Origin: Bacteroidota bacterium
GTDB lineage: Bacteria > Bacteroidota > Bacteroidia > Bacteroidales > VadinHA17
Direction: 5' to 3'
Length of the DNA: 10,589 bases
NCBI GenBank assembly: GCA_030628785.1
Contig: DAOVQI010000074.1
Coordinates: 1-10,589 of the forward strand
A model generated the notes under the pieces. It searched no databases. It saw only the letters and a program-made list of their open reading frames with translations, and was not told where the DNA came from. Of this stretch, positions 1-6,700 are shown piece after piece; positions within the stretch are counted from its first letter, which is position 1, and every line of letters starts with the position of its first letter. Made by a program: the position numbers and the translations under genes.

Positions 1-25
1 TAAATCAAAAGGTTAAGTATAAATA

Positions 26-50
26 AGAACATAGCTTCACAAAGTAATTA
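26..50 (+). repeat. AGAA-ATAGCTTC-CAAA repeat unit, left copy
   Basis: This 25-bp unit matches 10410-10434 at 21 of 25 positions in the same orientation. Related, more diverged units lie at 197-220 and 10448-10472. It appears to be part of a composite repeat that flanks the whole gene block. Confidence 0.5.
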
Positions 51-102
51 AAAAGGTTAATACTATTCAAATGAAACTACTAAATTTTAATGATTGTGGA
101 AT

Positions 103-166
103 AAGGCTGAGGGCGCCTACGCTAAAGCTTCAGCGACAGCGTGCTGAGGCTAAGGCTAAGGAAGGA
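103..166. repeat. GGCTRA hexamer run interrupted by a palindromic insert
   Basis: Hexamers of the type GGCTGA/GGCTAA occur on both sides of a 30-bp GC-richer insert (113-142). The insert contains the near-palindrome CGCTAAAGCTTCAGCG (120-135, one mismatched pair). The 7-mer GCTGAGG sits directly on each side of the insert (106-112 and 143-149), like a target duplication, although it could simply be part of the hexamer run. I infer that the insert is a small mobile or palindromic repeat. Confidence 0.45.
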
Positions 167-196
167 CAAGAGGTTTAAGGATAAACAAATAAAAAT

Positions 197-220
197 AGAA
201 CATAGTAAACAAATTAATTG
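197..220 (+). repeat. AGAACATAG repeat unit, second left copy
   Basis: This is a diverged relative of the unit at 26-50. Its closest partner is 10448-10472: both start AGAACA and contain GTAAAC followed by a variable TTAATTG/TAATTG end. It precedes the palindrome at 304-323, just as the right-hand unit precedes the palindrome at 10505-10522. Confidence 0.4.
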
Positions 221-230
221 ATGAAAAAAT

Positions 231-356
231 GAATATCCAACAAGGAATAAGGAATAATGAATGATGAAGTAAAAAACTTTAAAAATCAAAAATCGTTAAC
301 TTAGCCCCGATAGCTATCGGGGCGATCTCACCGAAGGTAATCCTTGTTCGATATTC
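231..356. repeat. Fold-back (inverted-repeat) element around a central palindrome
   Basis: The arm at 231-246 and the reverse complement of 341-356 agree at 15 of 16 positions (GAATATC[C/G]AACAAGGA). They enclose ~94 bp that includes the perfect palindrome at 304-323 and phrases such as GGAATAAGGAATAATGAATG. The layout resembles a non-coding MITE-like dispersed element. It has no coding capacity. Other genomic copies would have to be found to prove mobility. Confidence 0.5.
304..323. repeat. Perfect 20-bp palindrome GCCCCGATAGCTATCGGGGC
   Basis: All ten base pairs are complementary, so the sequence could form a stem in RNA or a cruciform in DNA. The same 16-bp core, CCCGATAGCTATCGGG, returns at 10506-10521. 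It has no T-run after it on either strand, so a simple intrinsic terminator is not supported. Confidence 0.75.
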
Positions 357-408
357 GCTTATTAATCAAAAAAACTAATAAACTTTAAAATTTCTGTACA
401 AATTAAAA

Positions 409-416
409 AAGGAGGT
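409..416 (+). promoter_or_regulatory. Strong Shine-Dalgarno site of the DUF5320 gene
   Basis: AAGGAGGT lies 4-5 nt before the ATG at 421. This near-perfect anti-16S match contrasts with the other genes here, whose starts are preceded by AT-rich sequence with little or no Shine-Dalgarno character, as is usual in Bacteroidota. It fixes the start of the gene and may reflect high expression or foreign origin. Confidence 0.75.
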
Positions 417-420
417 TATT

Positions 421-762
421 ATGCCAAGAGGAGACAGAACAGGGCCTGAAGGGCTGGGTCCAATGACAGGCCGTGCATTAGGTTTTTGCACAGGCAACGA
501 TATGCCCGGATTTGCTAATTTTTACCCCGGAAGAGGATTTGGCCGGGGACTCGGTTTTGGAAGAGGTCAACAACGACGATTTGGCTGGAATCGCAGATAT
601 TGGAGCAGTGCTCCTTTCTACGATTATCCTGCAGATACCGATGCTTATTATCCAAGTAAAAAGGATGAATTAGAACATTTCAAACAAGTTGAAAAGGATT
701 TTCAAAAATCCCTGAAAGACGTTCAAGATCGTATTTCCAAACTACAAACCGAAAAAGAATAA
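421..762 (+). CDS. DUF5320 domain-containing protein
   Basis: This small protein of 113 residues opens with the family signature: M-P-R-G-D-R-T-G-P-x-G-x-G-P-M-T-G-R, followed by G-x-C at about residues 21-23. Residues 30-60 are rich in Gly, Arg and aromatic residues (repeated GRGFGRG-like units). The C-terminal third (about 80-113) is charged and helical, probably a short coiled coil. DUF5320 has no established biochemical function. In anaerobes it is commonly encoded next to NifX-like proteins and MinD-like ATPases carrying ferredoxin domains, which suggests a role in iron-sulfur or metal-cluster handling. Only the NifX-like partner is intact here. The start is secure because of the AAGGAGGT site just upstream. 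No signal peptide or membrane segment is visible, so it should be cytoplasmic. Confidence 0.88.
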   Translation: MPRGDRTGPEGLGPMTGRALGFCTGNDMPGFANFYPGRGFGRGLGFGRGQQRRFGWNRRYWSSAPFYDYPADTDAYYPSKKDELEHFKQVEKDFQKSLKDVQDRISKLQTEKE

Positions 763-771
763 TTTGAACTT

Positions 772-832
772 ACCGGTCGGACCGCTTAAAGCCTGCCCGA
801 ATTAATTCGTTCAGGCGGGCGGGCGGACCGGT
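772..832. repeat. Nested GC-rich inverted repeat between the DUF5320 and NifX-like genes
   Basis: The outer arms are ACCGGTC (772-778) and GACCGGT (826-832). Next come CCGC (782-785) with GCGG (823-826, sharing one base with the outer arm). The inner hairpin pairs GCCTG (791-795) with CAGGC (812-816) and ends in the perfect palindrome CGAATTAATTCG (798-809). This GC-rich block in an AT-rich gap resembles a REP-type palindromic element. Transcribed, it would form a strong stem that could protect the upstream mRNA 3' end or attenuate readthrough. No T-run follows. Confidence 0.6.
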
Positions 833-897
833 CTTAACACAAATGGATACTGATCCGTTTGAAATTTATATGTTTAAATAAAAAGAGAATCTAAAAT

Positions 898-1233
898 ATG
901 AAAAAGATAGCTATTCCCGTATTAAACGGTATTCTAAGTATTCATTTTGGACATTGTGATGACTTTCAAATATTTGATACAGAAGGACAGGAAATTCGAA
1001 ATTCTGTCACTAAAAAATCACCCACGCATCAACCCGGTTTGCTTCCAGCCTGGCTACATGAGTTGGGAGTTACCGATGTGATTGCAGGAGGTATGGGCCA
1101 GCGTGCAATTTCTATCTTTAACCAGAATAAAATAAATATATATACAGGAGCTCCTGCAGAAAAACCTGAAGAACTGGTTAGAGATTTTTTAAACGGGACA
1201 TTGGTAACAACAGAAAATTTATGCGACCATTAA
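898..1233 (+). CDS. NifX/NifB-type iron-molybdenum cluster-binding protein
   Basis: The 111-residue protein matches the dinitrogenase iron-molybdenum cofactor domain family (NifX, NafY and the NifB C-terminal domain), in the stand-alone short form that is widespread in anaerobes lacking nitrogenase. Visible hallmarks are the N-terminal beta strand KKIAIPV, the motif F-G-H-C at residues 17-20, H44-Q-P-G, the central V-I-A-G-G-M-G segment (61-67), the Y-T-G-A motif (82-85) and the C-terminal C-D-H (109-111). The His and Cys residues are candidate cluster ligands. The family binds iron-sulfur or iron-molybdenum clusters in the cytoplasm; the substrate here is unknown. It follows the DUF5320 gene after 135 nt containing a hairpin and is 18 nt from the DUF4405 gene. 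There is no evidence of nitrogen fixation in the window, so a nif gene symbol is not justified. Confidence 0.88.
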   Translation: MKKIAIPVLNGILSIHFGHCDDFQIFDTEGQEIRNSVTKKSPTHQPGLLPAWLHELGVTDVIAGGMGQRAISIFNQNKINIYTGAPAEKPEELVRDFLNGTLVTTENLCDH

Positions 1234-1251
1234 AATATTAAATTTAAAATA

Positions 1252-2046
1252 ATGAATGGCAAAAAAAAGTTTAACAGATCCACAATAAAATTGATAATTA
1301 ATGTTTCAATGTTTCTCTGCATGATGGCAATTGCAGGAATAGGTTTTTTAATGAAATATGTCTTAATATCAGGAGTTGACAGGTGGGAAAAATACGGCAG
1401 AAATTTTGATATGTTTTTCTTTGGATTGGACAGACATGAATGGGGAAAAATTCATCTTATTATTGCTTTTGTTTTATTAGGATTGCTTTTGCTTCATCTT
1501 TTTCTTAACTGGAAAATCCTTCTGGGAATGTTCGGTAAATTTATTCCGCAGAAAATGTGGCGGCGAACCTTAACAACAATATTCATCATTATCAGTATAT
1601 TCCTGGTTTTTTCTTTTCTTATAATAAATCCCGAAATACAAGAGCTTGAACAGGGAAGGGGCAGACAGAGAAATATTAATACTGATTTTGAAATAACAGA
1701 ACCTTCTGAAAAAGCGGTAAAGGAAGAAATCAAAGAAGCGAAAAAAGAGATTCAACCCGGAATAAAGGACCAGGAATATAAAGTTACAGAAAAAATTATT
1801 GAAACTCCAGACACACACGATTTTTCCATACAAACACATGACCATCAGGAAAGCCTTTTGGACATCAGAGGATTTATGACAATCCTCGAAGTTTCTGAAA
1901 AGCACAATGTTCCGGTTGATTATTTAAAGCAGCAACTCGGAATACCACAATCGGTTTCTAATAGCAGAGCATTGGGAAAATTACGCAGAATATATGATTT
2001 TAGAATGTCTGATGTCAAAACAATAATTGAAAAATATAATAAATAG
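1252..2046 (+). CDS. DUF4405 membrane protein with C-terminal helical domain
   Basis: This 264-residue protein has three predicted membrane helices at about 14-38, 66-87 and 105-126. Histidines H62 and H68 sit just before or at the start of the second helix and H82 within it. The pattern is typical of DUF4405, a cytochrome b-like family, so heme binding is plausible but not shown. A Lys/Glu-rich linker (about 127-200, possible coiled coil) leads to a compact helical domain (about 203-262) with the pattern R-G-F-M-T-x-x-E-V-S-x-x-x-x-V-P-x-x-x-L and then L-G-K-L-R-R-x-Y-x-F. In my recollection similar tails follow related redox membrane domains. The gene starts 18 nt after the NifX-like gene and is probably cotranscribed. 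It may couple membrane redox chemistry to the cluster-binding protein (inference). Confidence 0.75.
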   Translation: MNGKKKFNRSTIKLIINVSMFLCMMAIAGIGFLMKYVLISGVDRWEKYGRNFDMFFFGLDRHEWGKIHLIIAFVLLGLLLLHLFLNWKILLGMFGKFIPQKMWRRTLTTIFIIISIFLVFSFLIINPEIQELEQGRGRQRNINTDFEITEPSEKAVKEEIKEAKKEIQPGIKDQEYKVTEKIIETPDTHDFSIQTHDHQESLLDIRGFMTILEVSEKHNVPVDYLKQQLGIPQSVSNSRALGKLRRIYDFRMSDVKTIIEKYNK

Positions 2047-2073
2047 TAACATTCCGGTTTAAAGAATATTTTA

Positions 2074-2553
2074 ATGAAGATTACTGTTGCCAGAGGAAAG
2101 GGAGGTACCGGAAAAATAATTCTTGCTACAAATCTTACTTGTTTTATCTTCCTTTTGAATTTTCCAGGATTTACCCAGGAAAAACAATCCGGTGATTTTC
2201 AGGAGGTAGATGTACATGAGTTTTTCATCCAGATGAACCTTGTTGAAAATGAGGTTCTGATTGATGTCAGGGAATACAAGGAATACCGAAAGGTGCGAAT
2301 TCCCCATGCAATTCTTGCCCCCAACAGTTCTGAACTTTTCCGTTTGGCAGACACGCTTGATTTTGAACAACCTCTTTTTGTGTATTGTGATGACAGCAAT
2401 CGAAGCACAACAGCTTGTGCTCTCCTGGTTGAAAGGGGGTTTGAAAAAGTATATCTCCTCAGGGATGGATTAATTGCCTGGAAGAAACGTGAATTACACC
2501 TGGATAGAAAAAAAATACGGCGAAATCCATTAAATGGTCAACACAAAAATTAG
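2074..2553 (+). CDS. Exported rhodanese-like protein with a P-loop ATPase-derived N-terminus
   Basis: Residues ~42-142 form a single rhodanese domain: V-L-I-D-V-R-E-Y (61-68) is the first CH2-type motif, C105 is the expected catalytic Cys in a six-residue loop (C-D-D-S-N-R, then S111), and G-F-E-K-V-Y-x-L-x-D-G-x-x-A-W is the usual end. Such domains transfer sulfur or sense it through a Cys persulfide. The loop is unusually acidic (D106, D107, where R/K-S/G are common). Residues 1-21 read M-K-I-T-V-A-R-G-K-G-G-T-G-K-I-I-L-A-T-N-L. That is almost exactly the start of MinD-like ATPases, except that K-T-T of Walker A is K-I-I. A hydrophobic stretch and G-F-T-Q|E-K complete a credible signal peptide, so the product is probably periplasmic. 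The gene follows DUF4405 by 27 nt and no better in-frame start is visible. Its stop overlaps the convergent kinase stop by 4 bp. Confidence 0.82.
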   Translation: MKITVARGKGGTGKIILATNLTCFIFLLNFPGFTQEKQSGDFQEVDVHEFFIQMNLVENEVLIDVREYKEYRKVRIPHAILAPNSSELFRLADTLDFEQPLFVYCDDSNRSTTACALLVERGFEKVYLLRDGLIAWKKRELHLDRKKIRRNPLNGQHKN

Positions 2554-3692
2554 TCTTTCTTTTCTTCAATATTCACTTCGAGGGAGAAGAACGAACAATC
2601 GGAATTAACAGGAACAATTTGGTAACTTAATGCGTTACCACTCTTTATGCGCATATCCACAAAACCCAAATCCGTTTTAACATCCGACATATCTTCATCA
2701 TCAAGTTTCCGGATAAAAAAATCATTCAGCTTTTTTTTATTCATACTATTGATATAGTCAAGTTGTTTTGCTAAGGTTTTTACTGAATCATTCATTATTA
2801 AATTCCCTGTAATTAATCTATTTGTTTTTCCCTCTCTCCCTATCAACAAGATACCAATTTTCTGACCTGCCAGGCATTTTAGGTCTGCACCATGCAAGGA
2901 AATATTCTCAAGCATTTCAACCACAACCCTGAATATTCTTTTTTTAACCAACGGGGTCTGGTCTTCATGAAACCGTACATTTTCTATCACATCCAACATG
3001 TCAAATGCCTTATGTTCAGAAAACTGACCACGATAAAGAAGATTGATATGGTTCAAATCCATCAGATCCATTACTTTTTCTGTGACTTCAACACCATTAA
3101 AAAAATGCATTTGTTCTGAATTGGCATCCTCAAGCTCATTAATTAAGGTATCCATAAAGAAAAAAGAAAAATTGTCATCCAGTTTTGAAAATTTAAACCC
3201 CAGTTGATTGCCTGATTTTCTCGCAATTTCTATCAATCCAAGTCCGGCACCACCTTTTTCAGAAATAACGGTATTTTTCAATGCTGTTTTGTAATATTCC
3301 TTTAATTCTTCTTTACTTAGTTGATTAACTTTCTCAAGTTTTTCTTTCAGTAAATCAATGTGCTTGTTTTCAATTAAATTACCCATTGATATATTATACA
3401 TTCCTGTTTTACTTTGAAAAAGGAACATTCCATCGCTTCGTGGTGGGGCTTTATCGGGCATTTCCTGATGCCTTGTAACGTTTTGTATGCATTCAATCAT
3501 CACATAAAATACCCTTTTCTTGATTTTCCGACTACCTTCGGTTATCTCCAGAAGACCTTGTATGAAGTTTATTAAGCTATCGGTAATTTCCTGTGTAAAA
3601 ATCCCCTTGTATGCATAATTTAAATGATCCTTTAACATCCTCTGGTAAAGGGAATATACAAAAGCATGATCAGTTGAAGGTGGGTTTTTCAT
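2550..3692 (-). CDS. Tandem-duplicated SiaB-family protein kinase (DUF6272)
   Basis: The 380-residue protein consists of two SiaB-like units, at about 25-183 and 216-374; single-unit family members are normally about 180-190 residues. SiaB proteins are GHKL-type ATP-binding serine kinases that act on small SiaC-type partners in phosphatase/kinase switches controlling biofilm and signalling. Unit 1 has an N-box-like E67-x-x-Q-N71-x-x-x-H75 and an intact glycine loop K-G-G-A-G-L-G-L (146-153) followed by R-K-S-G-N. Unit 2 keeps E259-x-x-E-N263-x-x-x-H267 and R-I-K-S-G-N, but its glycine loop is reduced to T-D-L-G-F (340-344), so it may not bind ATP. No SiaC or PP2C/SpoIIE partner is encoded in the window. 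The gene lies 84 nt downstream of the RND pump on the same strand and may be cotranscribed or have its own promoter. It is soluble, with no signal peptide. Confidence 0.85.
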   Translation of the reverse strand: MKNPPSTDHAFVYSLYQRMLKDHLNYAYKGIFTQEITDSLINFIQGLLEITEGSRKIKKRVFYVMIECIQNVTRHQEMPDKAPPRSDGMFLFQSKTGMYNISMGNLIENKHIDLLKEKLEKVNQLSKEELKEYYKTALKNTVISEKGGAGLGLIEIARKSGNQLGFKFSKLDDNFSFFFMDTLINELEDANSEQMHFFNGVEVTEKVMDLMDLNHINLLYRGQFSEHKAFDMLDVIENVRFHEDQTPLVKKRIFRVVVEMLENISLHGADLKCLAGQKIGILLIGREGKTNRLITGNLIMNDSVKTLAKQLDYINSMNKKKLNDFFIRKLDDEDMSDVKTDLGFVDMRIKSGNALSYQIVPVNSDCSFFSLEVNIEEKKD

Positions 3693-3717
3693 AAGGGCAA
3701 TTCAGTATTTGCTATAA

Positions 3718-3725
3718 CAAAATTA
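3718..3725 (-). promoter_or_regulatory. Possible -7 element (TAATTTTG) before the SiaB-like gene
   Basis: On the minus strand TAATTTTG fits the Bacteroidota TAnnTTTG element and lies 25 nt before the kinase ATG. No TTG is seen about 19 nt upstream, so this is only half a promoter. Two direct copies of TTTTATTCTGA (plus-strand 3739-3749 and 3759-3769, exactly 20 bp apart) lie just upstream and could be a binding site. Weak support. Confidence 0.25.
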
Positions 3726-3776
3726 TAATTTATTTTGATTTTATTCTGATTGCCATGTTTTTATTCTGAAAATAAA

Positions 3777-6700
3777 TTATAGTGTTATCTGTTTTCTTGT
3801 TTCCGGATTAAACAGGTATATTAATTTTTTCTGAATAATAATGCTAATCCGGTACATTACCGGGACAATGACTAAAGTTAAAAAGGTTGAAAAGGTCAAT
3901 CCGAAAATTATGGTCCATGAAATCGGGCCCCAGAATGCTACCATATCGCCGCCAAAATAGAACTGAGGATTAAAATCATTAAGCAGTGTATTAAAATTTA
4001 TGTTCATTCCCGTTGCCAGGGGTAAAAGACCTAATATTGTTGTGATTGCCGTTAACAATACGGGTCTTAGTCTGGTTTTTCCTCCCTGCACCACACATTC
4101 TGTAGCAATATTCAGGGGGAGAAAAGCATCTTCCTCCATACCAAGTTCTTTTCTTTTCCGGGCCTTTAGTAATTCAATGTAATCGATTAAAACAATTGCA
4201 TTATTTACCACAATGCCTGCCAGAGCGATTATGCCAATACTTGTCATTACAATTATAAAATCCATCCTGAACGTTGAAATTCCCCCAAAAACCCCAATTG
4301 TACTGAAAATAACACTTGCAATAATAATTAGTGGTTTGATCAAAGAATTAAACTGTGTTACCAGTATTACAAGAATCAATGCTAATGCAATTAACATGGC
4401 CTTTGATAAAAACGCCATTGACTCCTGCTGTTCTTCCTGTTCGCCCGTAAAGCTAAGTTCGTATCCTTCAGGTAAATCAAAATCTTTTAACAGATTTTTG
4501 AGCCTGGTATTTATTTGTGTCCCGTTATACCCTTCTAAAATGTTTGAATAAAGGGTAATTACCCTGTTCATGTCCTTGCGGTTAACGGCTCCGTAAGTTG
4601 TGCTGTATGTAATATCAGCCACGGATGAAACAGGAATCTGAATCAACTTCCCCTCTTCCCAGAAAGAAATTCTCAGGTTCAATAAAGAGGCCATATTATA
4701 CCGGTTTTCATCTTTTAACCGCAACTGAATCGGATATTCCTCTTCTCCCACTTTAAAGTCTGATATTTCTTTACCAAAAAGAGCTGTTCGGATTGTGCTG
4801 GCTATTTCCATTGTTGAAATACCAAACCGTCTGGCTTTATCACGATCGATATTGACAATTATTTCAGGCTTGCCTACATCAAGGTCCATCTTTAGTCCCT
4901 CAATACCTTCCACTGGCAATTGTTCAATATAATTTTGAATAGAATCTGTCCAATAGATTAACTCTTCGAAGTTTGTACCGCTAATTTCAATACTGATTGG
5001 CCTCCCGGTTGGTGGACCCATTTCATTTTTTTCCATCGAGATCAGCACGCCAGGATATTTCCCTATGAGGTATTCCGATAACTCTGCCAAAATCCGGGAA
5101 GTATTTGTTTTGTCCCGGTCTTCATAATCAACAAATGTAATGGTAATAAGTCCCTTATTGGGCTCATCCCCTGTACTAAAACCATCAGATGAGCCTGTTC
5201 CGACTGTGGTTAAGACCGATTCGACAATTTTGTTGTTTTCAGCTAATATGTTATCAATATCCCCTTCCAGCAACATTATCATTGAATCGGTGGCTGTAAT
5301 ATCAGTCCCAAGCGGAAGTTCAGCAATCACGTTTATATAGGAAGGTTCGGTAACCGGAAAGAAGTTTACCTGGGGCCGCCTTATTCCGAACAATATAAGT
5401 GTTGCAAGCAACAACAGAATCGTCCCTCCAAAAAAGGTAAAAGGATTTTTACCCTTTAAAGCAAAGAGTAATATTTTAAGATAAATATTTTCAAGCCAAA
5501 CCAAAAAAACATTCTGAAACCATCGCTCTGCTTTATAGAAAAACAGAGTGTTCAGGAAAATTATGACAGCAAGAAAGGATAAGATGTTTGCCAGGAAATA
5601 GAATTTAATAAGGTACAGAACAATAGCCAAAATGGCCATTCCTCCAACAATCTTGTATGTTCGTTTTTTACGCGGAGTATTATCATTCCGGTTCTCCCCG
5701 TGTTTTATAAATGTTGAAGAGAAAACAGGTATAATAACCAACGCCACAAACAGTGAAGAAGACAAGACTATAATCAATGTAATGGGAAGGTATTTCATGA
5801 ACGACCCTATCACTCCTCCCCAGAAAGCCAAAGGCAGGAAGGCAGCCAAAGTGGTAAGTGTTGAAGCAATGATCGGAACGGCAATTTCGCCAACGGCTTG
5901 ACGTGCCGCTTCGAAGGGTTTAAATCCACGGTCGATAAACCGGTAGATGTTTTCCACCACAACAATGGCATTATCAACCAGCATTCCCAACGCCAGAATT
6001 AAGGCAAATAAAATGATCATATTGATCTTATAACCGATCAAACTCAGGATCATAAAGCTGGTAAACATCGACATGGGAATTGCAAGACCTACAAAAAGTG
6101 CATTTCGTGTACCCAGGAAATAAAATAAGACCAACACCACCAGAAGTACTCCCATTATCATGCTGTTTTCCAGGTTATTTAATTGTTTCCGGATCATATC
6201 GGACTGGTCGTTTGTAAACGAAACAGTCATATTTGCCGGAATGACGCTACTGTTTCGTGCGTTATCCATAATTTCAAAAATCTTGTCGGTTGCAGAAAGC
6301 AGATTTTCCCCGCTTTTTTTCACAACCTGCAGCGATATGACATTTTTTTTGTTGAGCCTGGCAAAATTGGTTGGATCTTCATACCCGTCAATCACATCAG
6401 CCACATCTTTCAGATATATAATATTACCATTATCACTCTTTACAATAATATTTTCAATTTCACTTATTTCTGTAAATTCTCCAACTGTTCTAATAGCCCT
6501 TCTGGTTTTTCCCAGTCTTATTTCGCCTCCTGAAATGGATATGTTTTCCGCCATAATTGCACTTTCGATATCAAAAAAATTAAGCTCATAGGCTTCCAAA
6601 CGATACAGATCAACATTGATTTTTATTTCCTTATCATTAATTCCTTTGATTTCGACTTTTGAAATTTCCTCAATGGATTCAATTCTATCTTCAAGATACT

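Larger units (their letters stand above)
1..420. other. Gene-free left flank made of dispersed-repeat material
   Basis: This AT-rich stretch has no convincing gene. It contains an AGAACATAG-type repeat unit (26-50), a GGCTRA hexamer run split by a palindrome (103-166), a second AGAACATAG-type unit (197-220), a fold-back pair (231-246 with 341-356) and a perfect palindrome (304-323), then the strong ribosome-binding site of the next gene. A 35-codon open frame at 71-178 starts with ATG, but most of it is hexamer repeat read as K/E/A/R-rich peptide and I do not call it a gene. I found no clear TTG-n19-TAnnTTTG promoter for the downstream genes. Confidence 0.7.

Noticed and set aside
71..178. 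35-codon ORF as a small protein gene
   Set aside because: There is no ribosome-binding site, and most of the peptide is the translation of the GGCTRA hexamer repeat and a palindrome.
304..323. Intrinsic terminator at the palindrome
   Set aside because: The stem is ideal but there is no T-run on either side and no loop-forming spacer. It also recurs as a repeat at the other edge.
1..420. CRISPR array or tandem satellite
   Set aside because: The repeat units are few, irregularly spaced and diverged, and no spacers of constant length are present.
898..1233. Nitrogenase cofactor assembly (nifX) and nitrogen fixation
   Set aside because: Stand-alone NifX-like proteins are common in organisms without nitrogenase, and no nifHDK, nifB or nifEN genes are present.
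2074..2136. Walker A motif taken as evidence of an active ATPase
   Set aside because: The Lys is followed by Ile-Ile instead of Thr-Thr, and no Walker B, switch or ferredoxin region follows. The rest of the ORF is a rhodanese.
6160..6591. Long plus-strand open frames opposite the RND gene, and others opposite tolC and tetR
   Set aside because: They are antisense shadows of strongly conserved coding sequence, with no recognisable domain or start signal.
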